The position numbers and the translations under genes are program-made. The notes under the pieces were generated by a model that did no database searches, was not told the origin of the DNA, and saw only the letters and a program-made list of their open reading frames with translations. A DNA stretch of 64,000 nucleotides from assembly GCA_025361565.1 (NCBI GenBank), contig JANYKN010000042.1, positions 111,758 through 175,757 of the forward strand. Reading direction: 5' to 3'. Origin of the DNA: Bacteroidota bacterium. GTDB taxonomy: Bacteria > Bacteroidota > Bacteroidia > Bacteroidales > NBLH01. This document shows, piece by piece, positions 48,393-56,625 of the stretch. Positions within the stretch are counted from its first letter, which is position 1. Each line of letters opens with the position of its first letter.

Positions 48393-48888
48393 GCTAAACA
48401 TAAAATTGCCACTTACCGACTTTGAGAAAACAAATCTGAAAAAAAGCAAGGTCAAAATCATGGATATTTTCAACTATGCCTCTGACGAGCTGGAAGTTAT
48501 ATTAAACTCTACACCTGAAAGAGCAAAAGAAATATATGCATTAGCTGAGTTTCAAACCATCCCAACAATCGGACTAAAATTTGCCGAAGACTTGGTGTTT
48601 TTAGGATATTATTCTTTTGACGAATTAAAAAATAAAGACGGGGCAAAATTGACGGATGAATACGAACAGAAAAAGGGATATTGGATTGACCCGTGCGTTG
48701 AAGACCAATTCAGATTGGTAGTTAACTTTGCTAACACAAGAGACGCAACTAAAACCTGGTGGGACTTTACCGCAGAACGAAAACAATATCGTATTGAAAA
48801 AGGCTATCCGGCAAGCAGGCCGAAAAAAGCTTGGCACGAGACCATAAAAACAAGAAAGACAGCATCTAATCGAGTCGATGGCCAATGA
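48382..48888 (+). CDS. Cdd1-like helix-hairpin-helix protein
   Basis: 168 residues from ATG 48382; a TTG nine bases upstream is less likely. The middle part (FQTIPTIGLKFAEDLVFLGYYSFDELKNKDG ... IDPCVEDQFRLVVNFA) matches the 'pathogenicity locus' Cdd1 family, a helix-hairpin-helix protein of unknown function that ends in a conserved DPCV motif. A basic C-terminal tail (RPKKAWHETIKTRKTA) could contact nucleic acid. Coupled to the VOC gene. Confidence 0.75.
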   Translation: MKNKLNIKLPLTDFEKTNLKKSKVKIMDIFNYASDELEVILNSTPERAKEIYALAEFQTIPTIGLKFAEDLVFLGYYSFDELKNKDGAKLTDEYEQKKGYWIDPCVEDQFRLVVNFANTRDATKTWWDFTAERKQYRIEKGYPASRPKKAWHETIKTRKTASNRVDGQ

Positions 48889-49259
48889 GCTAAAAGCACA
48901 ATGGTTCACCTTTCGCACTACCGGACGTAAGGGTATCGTATTCGGCGGTTCGTAGTATATCAGTAAAACCGCTCTTTACTCCGGTAATACCTTTGTCCTC
49001 GTTTTTTGGTGGCTATTCTTATACTGACCGTCAACCTGTGCAAAAACGAACAAAAAAGGCTTAGGCTAAAATATAATTTATTGAAAAACAACAATATAAT
49101 AAGTACTGTTTTTATCTGAAGAATGATGTTTTTACACAAACTCATGATATCTGCCAAACAAATAAAAAGATGCATTGTCAAATAAAATTCTCTATTTTTG
49201 AATAATAGATTTCATTATAAAAAGAATTTGCAACATAAGTCAGTTTAAAAATAAATAGT
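48889..49259. other. Spacer with cassette-like repeat text and a -7 box
   Basis: 371 bases. GGCGGTT/AAACCGC can pair near 48938-48972. 'TTTTTTGGTGGC' and 'GTCAACCTGTGCAAAAACG' near 49000-49050 recall text seen between accessory genes of many Bacteroidota. TATTTTTG at 49193-49200 is an exact -7 box 60 bases before the next ATG. Confidence 0.4.
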
Positions 49260-49682
49260 ATGAAAACATTCAAAACATCCAGGTATTTTCCAACTCTTCC
49301 AGAGCATATTTTCGCTGCTTTTATTGATCCTGAAAGACTTGCAAAATGGTGGGGACCTTCCGGCTTTTCCAACACTTTTAGTCAATTTCAATTTAAGATT
49401 GGAGGGAAATGGTCATTTGTAATGCACGGGCCTGATGGAAAAAACTATTCAAATGAAGCAGAATTTATTGATATTGTTCTAAATGAAAAAGTGGTTATCA
49501 GGCATCATTCTCAACCAAATTTTACGTTAACTATACAGATAACAAGTTCAGCTGAAGGTTCTTTGGTTCATTGGATTCAAGAATTTGACGATGATGAAGT
49601 CGCAAAAAGTGTTGCACATATTGTAGAACCCAGTAATGAACAAAATCTTGATAGGCTTGTGTCCGAAGTTTGTGGGATGTAA
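49260..49682 (+). CDS. SRPBCC/AHSA1-family protein
   Basis: 140 residues with the START/SRPBCC helix-grip fold: YFPTLPEHIFAAFIDPERLAKWWGPSGF, FQFKIGGKWSFVMHGPDG, EFIDIVLNEKVVIRH and a C-terminal helix. AHSA1-type proteins bind hydrophobic ligands. The role is unknown. A -7 box lies 60 bases upstream. Confidence 0.85.
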   Translation: MKTFKTSRYFPTLPEHIFAAFIDPERLAKWWGPSGFSNTFSQFQFKIGGKWSFVMHGPDGKNYSNEAEFIDIVLNEKVVIRHHSQPNFTLTIQITSSAEGSLVHWIQEFDDDEVAKSVAHIVEPSNEQNLDRLVSEVCGM

Positions 49683-49775
49683 CTTGTCGCTCTAAACGAA
49701 GACTGACAATCTGCACAATCACTACAGTTTATAAAAAATATCACAGACTGAATAGTTAACATTAAAATACAAGGC

Positions 49776-50141
49776 ATGAACAGCACCAACACACATAATG
49801 AACGAATTGCAAAAATGACCTTCGCCTTGGTCTATCCGATGTATCTTGCAAAAGTGGAGAAGAAAGGTAGAACAAAAGATGAGTTGCTCCAGGTCATAGA
49901 GTGGCTGACTGGTTTCACAAACGAGAAATTGCAAGACCTAATTGAAAAAAATGTAACTTTTGAATCATTTTTTCAGAAAGCTGTAATAAACCAAAATGCA
50001 CGCCTAATTACTGGGGTAATATGTGGTTATCGAGTGGAAGAAATCGAGAATCCTTTGACACAAAAAGTTAGGTATCTGGATAAGTTGGTAGATGAATTGG
50101 CGAAAGGCAGGGGTATGGATAAGATTTTGCGGAACTCATAG
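49776..50141 (+). CDS. DUF2200 family protein
   Basis: 121 residues. NERIAKMTFALVYPMYLAKVEKKGRTKDELLQVIEWLTGF is the DUF2200 signature as I recall it. Small, soluble, of unknown function, and commonly found as a solitary accessory gene. The start could be either of two nearby Met residues. Confidence 0.85.
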   Translation: MNSTNTHNERIAKMTFALVYPMYLAKVEKKGRTKDELLQVIEWLTGFTNEKLQDLIEKNVTFESFFQKAVINQNARLITGVICGYRVEEIENPLTQKVRYLDKLVDELAKGRGMDKILRNS

Positions 50142-50362
50142 TGTGTTGCGAAGCTTTGTTACCATGGATGACAATCAAAGACTGAAAAGTAGTCAAAAAA
50201 CAGACAATCATCTAACAAGACCGATAAAGATTAATTTAGAATTTGGCTTGCGCCTAACAATATGACTGGTAAAATTTACGACCTTGACTTTAAAGTTGGT
50301 GGTGGTTACAATATGTCACTCTTTTACAATAACAGTGAAGCAAATCTAATAAGAAAGTGTAA

Positions 50363-50935
50363 ATGTATAAAGATATAATCCAACATGTTAGAAAGTTTAT
50401 AGATTTAAGTGAAAGTGAGGTTGTGGTTTTTAATAAATATTTTGAAACACAACAATTTAAAAAGAAGGAATTTATAATACAAGAGGGTAGGGTTTGCAAA
50501 CAGTTGTACTTTGTTGAAAAAGGTTGTTTGAGGATGTATTTCATAAATAAAAAAGGATTGGAGCAGATTACTCAATTTGCTTTGGATGGTTGGTGGATTT
50601 CGGATTATCAAAGTTTCATAAATTATTCAGCTTCAGATTATTATATTCAGACTATTGAAGAATCTAGAATCGTATCCATTGACAGTCAAAATCTTGATAA
50701 ATTGCTATTTGAGCTTCCCAAGTTGGAGAAGTATTTTAGAATAATTATGCAAAAAGCCGTCGCTGGTGCACAACTTAGGTCGAAGTTATTGTACGAAATG
50801 TCAAAAGAAGAATTTTACATTCATTTTAGCACCTCTTTTCCGGAATTCATGCTGCGGGTACCACAATATATGATAGCCTCTTATCTCGGTCTTACCCCTG
50901 AATATGTGAGTGAATTAAGAAAAAAACTTCAATAG
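50363..50935 (+). CDS. Crp/Fnr-family transcriptional regulator
   Basis: 190 residues. Cyclic-nucleotide-binding jelly roll at about 15-115 (FEIIQEG-type strand FIIQEGRVCKQLYFVEKGCLRMYF) without the Arg/Ser set needed for cAMP, as usual for this Bacteroidota group. The C-terminal winged helix is short (VPQYMIASYLGLTPEYVSELRKKL). A TCACT/AGTGA inverted pair 13 bases apart lies just upstream (about 50315-50337) and could be an operator. Target genes are unknown; the next operon starts about 85 bases downstream. Confidence 0.87.
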   Translation: MYKDIIQHVRKFIDLSESEVVVFNKYFETQQFKKKEFIIQEGRVCKQLYFVEKGCLRMYFINKKGLEQITQFALDGWWISDYQSFINYSASDYYIQTIEESRIVSIDSQNLDKLLFELPKLEKYFRIIMQKAVAGAQLRSKLLYEMSKEEFYIHFSTSFPEFMLRVPQYMIASYLGLTPEYVSELRKKLQ

Positions 50936-50980
50936 AAATATTTCTTAAACTGGTTTAATCTTTTTCTTGTTTAGCTTGCA

Positions 50981-50988
50981 TAATTTTG
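50981..50988 (+). promoter_or_regulatory. -7 box for the small winged-helix/PNPOx operon
   Basis: TAATTTTG is an exact match to TAnnTTTG and lies 32 bases before the ATG at 51021. The -33 region is degenerate. Confidence 0.5.
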
Positions 50989-51020
50989 TATTGTAATTAT
51001 TAATCTAAAATTTATAATTT

Positions 51021-51197
51021 ATGGAGACAAAGGAAGTATTATTAAACGCGATGAAAGCTTTTGGAGAACCCATAAATGCTGGTAAAATTGCAGAATTAAC
51101 AGGTTTAGATAGAAAATTGGTCGATAAAACAATGGAAATACTGAAAAAGGAAGGAACTATTGTTTCGCCTAAAAGGTGCTACTGGCAGCCTAAATAA
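51021..51197 (+). CDS. 58-residue winged-helix protein
   Basis: A short ORF of 58 residues starting METKEVLLNAMKAFGEP. It has three helices and a wing typical of a minimal winged helix: AGKIAELTGLDRKLVDKTMEILKKEG, then TIVSPKRCYWQPK. It starts after a consensus -7 box and ends 28 bases before the PNPOx-like gene, on the same transcript up to a strong terminator. It resembles small archaeal/bacterial 'transcriptional regulator' proteins. The role is probably local regulation. Confidence 0.75.
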   Translation: METKEVLLNAMKAFGEPINAGKIAELTGLDRKLVDKTMEILKKEGTIVSPKRCYWQPK

Positions 51198-51225
51198 GTA
51201 ATAATATCAAATTAATAAAAATAAA

Positions 51226-51612
51226 ATGGACAGCAATAAAAAATTATCGGAAAAATTCCACGAAGTTCTGCAACATGAAGGTGTTGTATCTATTATGTCA
51301 TGGGGTGTTGAACCTCATTTGGTAAATACTTGGAATTCCTACTTGGTGGTAACTGATGATGAGCGAATTTTGATTCCTGCCTACGGTTTTCGGAAGACTC
51401 AAAAAAACGTTGAAATAAACAATAAGGTTAAAATAACTTTAGGCAGTAAAAATGTTTTAGGTTATAAAGACTATCCCGGCACGGGTTTCCTTGTCGATGG
51501 TGCTGCCAGTTATATCGAATCGGGCGAAGAATATGACATGATGAAAAGTAAATTTTCTTTTCTAACTAGGGTGTTAGAAATAACGGTGGATAAAGCAATG
51601 CAAATGTTATAG
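51226..51612 (+). CDS. Pyridoxamine 5'-phosphate oxidase-like flavin-binding protein
   Basis: 128 residues with the split-barrel FMN-binding fold: EGVVSIMSWGVEPHLVNTWNSYLVV, RILIPAYGFRKTQKNVEINNKVKITLGS and GTGFLVDGAASYIESGEEYDMM. Family members bind FMN, F420 or haem. A true PdxH is longer, so pyridoxal synthesis is unlikely. It is transcribed with the 58-residue winged-helix gene and followed by a terminator. Confidence 0.85.
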   Translation: MDSNKKLSEKFHEVLQHEGVVSIMSWGVEPHLVNTWNSYLVVTDDERILIPAYGFRKTQKNVEINNKVKITLGSKNVLGYKDYPGTGFLVDGAASYIESGEEYDMMKSKFSFLTRVLEITVDKAMQML

Positions 51613-51643
51613 TGAAAATTTTACTTGATGAAATTCTTAAATT

Positions 51644-51681
51644 AGTTTGTGTAGATAAAAAACTGCACAAACTTTTTTTTT
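51644..51681 (+). terminator. Intrinsic terminator of the winged-helix/PNPOx operon
   Basis: AGTTTGTGTAG pairs with CTGCACAAACT (one G-U) around an 8-base loop and is followed by nine T residues. Confidence 0.85.
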
Positions 51682-51875
51682 AATTCCCTCTTAAATACTA
51701 ATTTTAGACTCAATTAAAAAAAACTGTGGTAAACATTGAAGCTGACCATTTGCTTTTTCATCGGTTTCGAGGGCTTAAAACCTCAGTGCAAGGATAAACT
51801 GCAAGTATTCATTTATGTTAGGGGCAAGGCGGACAAAAGCCAAGGTTCGTAGATAAAATTAAATAATTTGAAAAT

Positions 51876-52340
51876 ATGAAACAAACTGAAAAAATCGCCG
51901 AAAATAAAAATTACACAGCTATAAATATTGGTAGTTTGGAAGATTTAAAATCTTATTCTTTAATTCACCCTAAAACAGGATTAGAAGTTAACGGAAAATT
52001 GTTTTTAAAAGAACCAACGAAAGCAACTGGAACGGAGATTTCATTTACAACGTTACCCCCTAAAACAGAATTGGGATATTTCCACATTCATAATAAAGAT
52101 GAAGAAACATACATTATAATCAAAGGCTTGGGTTATTATCAAGTAGATAATGATTGCTTTCCAATTCGAGCAGGAAGCGTAATAAGAGTTGCTCCAGAAG
52201 GAGTGAGAAGTTTATGCAATACTTCTGAAGAAGATATGGTTTACATTTGTATACAAGCAAAAATAGATTCTTTGGAAGAATATACCACCAATGATGGAAA
52301 GCGAATAGAATGCAATTCTAAGTTGAAAGATTTTTTATAA
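51876..52340 (+). CDS. Cupin-domain protein
   Basis: 154 residues, cytoplasmic. One conserved-barrel cupin: LGYFHIHNKDEETYIIIKGLGYYQVDND gives the first metal motif (His, His, Glu) and IRAGSVIRVAPEGVRSL the second half, in which the usual His is missing. Metal binding may therefore be incomplete. Probably a sugar or small-molecule binding or isomerase-type cupin. The reaction is unknown. Confidence 0.83.
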   Translation: MKQTEKIAENKNYTAINIGSLEDLKSYSLIHPKTGLEVNGKLFLKEPTKATGTEISFTTLPPKTELGYFHIHNKDEETYIIIKGLGYYQVDNDCFPIRAGSVIRVAPEGVRSLCNTSEEDMVYICIQAKIDSLEEYTTNDGKRIECNSKLKDFL

Positions 52341-52367
52341 AAACCTGCACCCTTGAAAAACAGGTTT
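52341..52367 (+). terminator. Weak terminator-like hairpin after the cupin gene
   Basis: AAACCTG and CAGGTTT form a 7-bp stem with a 13-base loop straight after the stop. The T-run is short. Confidence 0.35.
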
Positions 52368-52614
52368 ACCCAGATTCAAACTGAAATATTGGGTTGGTGG
52401 AAATCCAAGCTTCTCAATTATTTGCTTTGGAAAGGAGGCAATTTAATCATTCCTATATTTCAATGGATTTATTTGAATCTGTTTTTTTAAGAAATTGTTG
52501 AAATGAGTTACTTCAGTATTTTCAACTATTTTTACAATCTCACAATCGACACAATTATAGTCACGTCAACCTATAATTATGTGATTTTCAATCTTAATAA
52601 CTCTGCTAATAGTC

Positions 52615-54579
52615 CTAATCAGGCTCAACCGAAACAAACCTAGCAATATTCCTCGACATTTCAATACGGTTATAAATCGATTGCATGATTTTTTCGTAAA
52701 GCTTGTTTTTTAGCACTTTGTCTTCAATTTTATAATCGATATTCGGATTGTCGTTTACTTCAATCAAATATACTTTTTTATTGAGCTCTTTTAAATCTAC
52801 GCCATAAAGTCCATCTCCCATTAAGCCGGCAGCTTTAACTGCAGTTTTTAATACTTTGTCAGGTACAGCATCAATTGGCAATGTTTCAAATGTGCCAGTA
52901 GTTTCATCGGGTGTGCCATCCCATTTGTATATTTGCCAATGTCCTTTTGCCATATAATATTTACAAGCAAAAAGAGGTTTTTGATCCAGTACACCAATTC
53001 TCCAATCGTAATCTGACGGTAGAAACTGCTGTGCAATTATTAAATCTGATTTTTTAAATAATTGTGAAGTTACCTTTTGTAATTGTTCTTTATTATCCAC
53101 TTTAATAACCCCTTTTGAAAACGAACTGTCAGGTTCTTTTAAAACCAGTGGAAAATCAGCTCCTTTTATTTGTAACATGTTCGAAACCCCTTTGCACAAA
53201 ACCCAAGTTGCCGGGGTTAGAATCCCATTTTGTTTTAATCGTTCGTTAAGGTATATTTTATTTGAACAGCGCAAAATAGACCATGGATCATCAATTACCA
53301 CAAGTCCTTCGGCGTATGCCATTCTTGAAAATTGATAAGTATAATCATTTACGTTAGTAGTTTCTCTAATAAAAAGTGCATCAAACTCAGCAATTTTATC
53401 AAAATCATCATGGGTAATAAACTCGGTATGGAAACCAATTTTTTCAGCTGCTATTTTAAAATTTTTCAATGCCAATGGACATGAAGGTGGATGTTGTTCA
53501 TTAGGTTTAATTAAAATAGCCAAATCGTATTTGTAATTTTTTAGGCGGTGTCTGTTAAAACGTTTTTTAGCAAGGCACTTTTGAGCATAAACCTGAACTT
53601 CTTCAAGATTCTCCTGTTTAATTTTATTATAACTAACCGGAAGCACTTTATGTATCATCCAGTGGTCAGTTTTTCTAAATTCTACCTGAAGTAAAGGTGC
53701 TTCAAATAAAAGATAAAGTTGATGTCCTATTTGCTGATATTCGCTTTCAAGAGTTTGCCCAAAATAGATGTTGATAATTTGTGATTTGCCTTCGTGTTTT
53801 TTAAAAGTTTTGAATATCAAGTCGTCAATATCATCTGCAATTGAACGGATAAGTTCAACATCCTTAAAATCTCGAATAGTTGTAACGTTTGGAATAGCCC
53901 TGTGCTCCCTTGCTGATGCAAGTAGTGACACATAATATCCCATGGTTTGATATTTATAGGAATTACAAAGATTGAAAACCCGTATATTTTTATTGGTATG
54001 AAAATCATTGCCTGCAAGATATTTTTTTGCCGAAACAACTTGCACTCCTTCAATATCGATGGTCCAGTTTTTAAGCCTGTCAACAACAATAAGGTTTGTA
54101 ATGCCATTTTTAACACCCATTCCTGGAACTTCAAAAAGCATTCTGTAAGCATCTTCGCCTTTACAATAATAATCTTTTAAGTATTCAATTTTCTGAAAAC
54201 CTGAATTTTCATACCATTTAATTAATTTGTGGTTCGAAGCACTGGCCTCAAGGGTTACTTTCCCATAACTTTGGGCTAAGGCGTAATTGCAAGTGTGGTT
54301 CAATAATCTTATTCCAACTCCAAGACCCTGATAATCTGGTAATACTCCAATCGAATAAATTCTTAATGATTTTTTATGCTGATGTAAGATAACAGTGCCA
54401 ACGACTATATTTTTTCTGCCTTTTTTAACTTCGGCCACCCAAACTATTTGAGAAGGACTATTTAAACTGAGTCGTATTTTGCGTCGGGAACTTTGTTGAA
54501 AAGATGGAAAAGAAGCCTTTTCGATTTTTTCTAATACATTTAAATCGCTATCGATTGATAGTCTGATGCTTATATTCAT
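52615..54579 (-). CDS. GNAT acetyltransferase fused to RLAN and RimK-like ATP-grasp domains
   Basis: 654 residues in three parts. Residues 1-150 form a GNAT N-acetyltransferase with the acetyl-CoA loop QGLGVG and ASASNHKLIKWYENSGF. Residues 150-400 resemble the RimK-like ATP-grasp N-terminal (RLAN) domain, with NLCNSYKYQTMGYYVSLLASAREHRAIP. Residues 400-640 are an ATP-grasp with FPLVLKEPDSSFSKGV and catalytic VYLIEVNDNPNIDYKIED. ATP-grasp enzymes join a carboxylate to an amine, and GNAT acetylates amines, so a small N-acetylated peptide or amino-acid conjugate is the likely product. Related systems often pair with a glutamate-cysteine ligase-like gene, which is absent here. Confidence 0.85.
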   Translation of the reverse strand: MNISIRLSIDSDLNVLEKIEKASFPSFQQSSRRKIRLSLNSPSQIVWVAEVKKGRKNIVVGTVILHQHKKSLRIYSIGVLPDYQGLGVGIRLLNHTCNYALAQSYGKVTLEASASNHKLIKWYENSGFQKIEYLKDYYCKGEDAYRMLFEVPGMGVKNGITNLIVVDRLKNWTIDIEGVQVVSAKKYLAGNDFHTNKNIRVFNLCNSYKYQTMGYYVSLLASAREHRAIPNVTTIRDFKDVELIRSIADDIDDLIFKTFKKHEGKSQIINIYFGQTLESEYQQIGHQLYLLFEAPLLQVEFRKTDHWMIHKVLPVSYNKIKQENLEEVQVYAQKCLAKKRFNRHRLKNYKYDLAILIKPNEQHPPSCPLALKNFKIAAEKIGFHTEFITHDDFDKIAEFDALFIRETTNVNDYTYQFSRMAYAEGLVVIDDPWSILRCSNKIYLNERLKQNGILTPATWVLCKGVSNMLQIKGADFPLVLKEPDSSFSKGVIKVDNKEQLQKVTSQLFKKSDLIIAQQFLPSDYDWRIGVLDQKPLFACKYYMAKGHWQIYKWDGTPDETTGTFETLPIDAVPDKVLKTAVKAAGLMGDGLYGVDLKELNKKVYLIEVNDNPNIDYKIEDKVLKNKLYEKIMQSIYNRIEMSRNIARFVSVEPD

Positions 54580-55169
54580 TTTTATTGATTAGGTATCTTT
54601 GCAAAAATAATCTTTTTAATAAGTAACAAAGCATTATTATAAATTCTTTTGATGTATGTTAGTCAAAATGCAGAAAGTTCTTGATTTCAAGTCTGTAAAA
54701 GTTAGATATATTGCATTTTAACAGGCTTAGGCTATATTTGATTCTTTGAATTTTTGATAAAATAGTAAATCGCAATGTTAAACCAGAAATTCTTGGTTGG
54801 CATTTGGTATGCATATGAATGTCATATTAATAAGTCAGTTAATGTAAAAAAAAACGTAATTGTTGATAATAGAAATAGATTGCGGATGTCTGTAATATAA
54901 AGAAATCTAAATTGAATATATTCATTTTACACGATTACAAAACAGATAAAAAAACGCTTGAGGAATTGATTTGTTATTATCGTTTCTACATTAAAAATAA
55001 ATTAAGGTAATCTTGTATGAGAAAAAAATATGCTATTTTTACTTAACATTAATCCATTAAACTTTGAAATATGTTGTATGATAGGTCTTAGGGCATTGTT
55101 GATGATTATTGTTATATACTAAACATTAAAAAAACACTTAATTGTTTCTAAAAATTAAATCATTTACTT
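54580..55169. other. 590-base gene-free region
   Basis: Very AT-rich DNA between divergent genes. I see no ORF, consensus promoter, terminator or repeat that I can support. Confidence 0.4.
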
Positions 55170-56084
55170 ATGAAAATACCAATTAATCGATTACCTGCTT
55201 TGCTAATTTTCTCTATAATAATGATAGGAAATGTTGCTTATGCTCAATCTGATTTGCGCAATGACTCAACTTTTTTTTTATCGAAAAGAACAGAAATTGA
55301 AAATATACTTGAAAGTGCTGGAATCTCTCAATTTTATCAATTGGCAAATATTGAAGTTGATCGAGATAAATTGATAATTAATTTCAATTCGGTTCAAACA
55401 ACAGCTGATTCTGCTATTATTGCCTGGCGCTTATTGCAGACAAAATATGATTCAATTCCTGAATATAGAGTTGCAAAAAATCTTTTTAAAACACTTGCAT
55501 TTGAAATGGAAGTTGGCAAAGATTCACTTGAACTGCATTTAGGTGTAAATGTTAAGGATTTTAAAATTGATATAAATTACGATCTTGAAAATGGAATTAT
55601 AATAAAAGAGGGATTTAAAGCTCCCAAACGAACATTTAAATCGATTATCATTAAGTTTGATGACTTGTCAATTCCAAAGCAGACTTCCAAAACAAATAAT
55701 GATGCATTAACGATTAAAGAAATACGAAAACTTATTAGTGACTATCTTAAAAATCATTTTCAAACCAAAGGTACTTTCTTTTACGATTCTCAAATGGATA
55801 TTTTAAAAGAGAATTCAAGTGAACTTACTTTTGAGGTGAGCAAATTAAGTAAAGAAATAATTAGTGACCGTAACTATTTTGAATTTATAAGAATCGAAAT
55901 CAAAATTCAGAAAAACGAGAAAGATTATGAAGTCAAATACCAGATTCAAGGAAAATATGGCAGTGGGATAGGTTTTGCACCTCGACGAAGTGAATATCGA
56001 AATATGGAACCCGAATTTTCTGATTACTTAAACAGATATGAAGAAACACTGGCAGAGCAAATTAATGAATTATTAACACGATAG
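55170..56084 (+). CDS. Secreted protein of unknown function
   Basis: 304 residues. A signal peptide ends VAYAQ. The mature protein has two alpha/beta segments that look related in shape: residues 30-170 (IENILESAGISQFYQ, FEMEVGKDSLELHLGVNVKDF) and residues 185-300 (IKEIRKLISDYLKNHF, YFEFIRIEIKIQKNEKDYEVKYQ). No motif is recognised. The next gene, a membrane protein, starts 3 bases after the stop, so the two form an operon. Confidence 0.72.
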   Translation: MKIPINRLPALLIFSIIMIGNVAYAQSDLRNDSTFFLSKRTEIENILESAGISQFYQLANIEVDRDKLIINFNSVQTTADSAIIAWRLLQTKYDSIPEYRVAKNLFKTLAFEMEVGKDSLELHLGVNVKDFKIDINYDLENGIIIKEGFKAPKRTFKSIIIKFDDLSIPKQTSKTNNDALTIKEIRKLISDYLKNHFQTKGTFFYDSQMDILKENSSELTFEVSKLSKEIISDRNYFEFIRIEIKIQKNEKDYEVKYQIQGKYGSGIGFAPRRSEYRNMEPEFSDYLNRYEETLAEQINELLTR

Positions 56085-56087
56085 AAT

Positions 56088-56534
56088 ATGAATGAATCAG
56101 TTTTAAGAAATAGAATCAGTAAGTTTATTCTTATATCCAACGGGATATTATTTATAAGCATTATTACGCTTTATCTTTTTTCAGGTTTTCTTCCTGATGA
56201 ATTTACAGTTCTAATCGCATTAATTTCGCCGGTTACAGCAGTTTATATTGGCGCGTTAGTCAAATATGCCGTTGAAAATAAAAATGTGATTGAAAATGAG
56301 TTTAACGACAGGCCTGTAAATCAGTTATATGTTACTATATCATACTGGTCCATACCCTTTCATTTTGTTTCAATTTTTCTTATTATAAACTTAAAAGCAT
56401 TTAATCTAATTACATTCGACGATTTAAAAATAGGTTTTAGTATCGTTGAAACTTTCTTTGGTGTTTATGTTGGATATATTGTTTCGTCATTGTTTAAAGT
56501 TGACGAAAAGAGAAAAATGGAAGAAAAGGTTTAA
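56088..56534 (+). CDS. Four-helix membrane protein of unknown function
   Basis: 148 residues with four predicted membrane segments: ILISNGILFISIITLYLF, FTVLIALISPVTAVYIGALV, VSIFLIINLKAF and VETFFGVYVGYIVSSLF. A charged C-terminus (KVDEKRKMEEKV) faces the cytoplasm by the positive-inside rule. It begins 3 bases after the secreted protein gene. I do not recognise a family; the operon suggests a membrane partner for the exported protein. Confidence 0.7.
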   Translation: MNESVLRNRISKFILISNGILFISIITLYLFSGFLPDEFTVLIALISPVTAVYIGALVKYAVENKNVIENEFNDRPVNQLYVTISYWSIPFHFVSIFLIINLKAFNLITFDDLKIGFSIVETFFGVYVGYIVSSLFKVDEKRKMEEKV

Positions 56535-56558
56535 GACGCTTTCGCGATTTTATAATAC

Positions 56559-56602
56559 AAACGCCTAAAATTAATTTATAATTAGTTTTAGGCGTTTTTT
56601 TA
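56559..56602. terminator. Bidirectional terminator
   Basis: AAACGCCTAAAATTAATT and AATTAGTTTTAGGCGTTT form a long stem (17 of 18 pairs) ending in a T-run, between convergent genes. Confidence 0.85.
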
Positions 56603-56625
56603 ATCGATTTTTAATAATCTGATTT

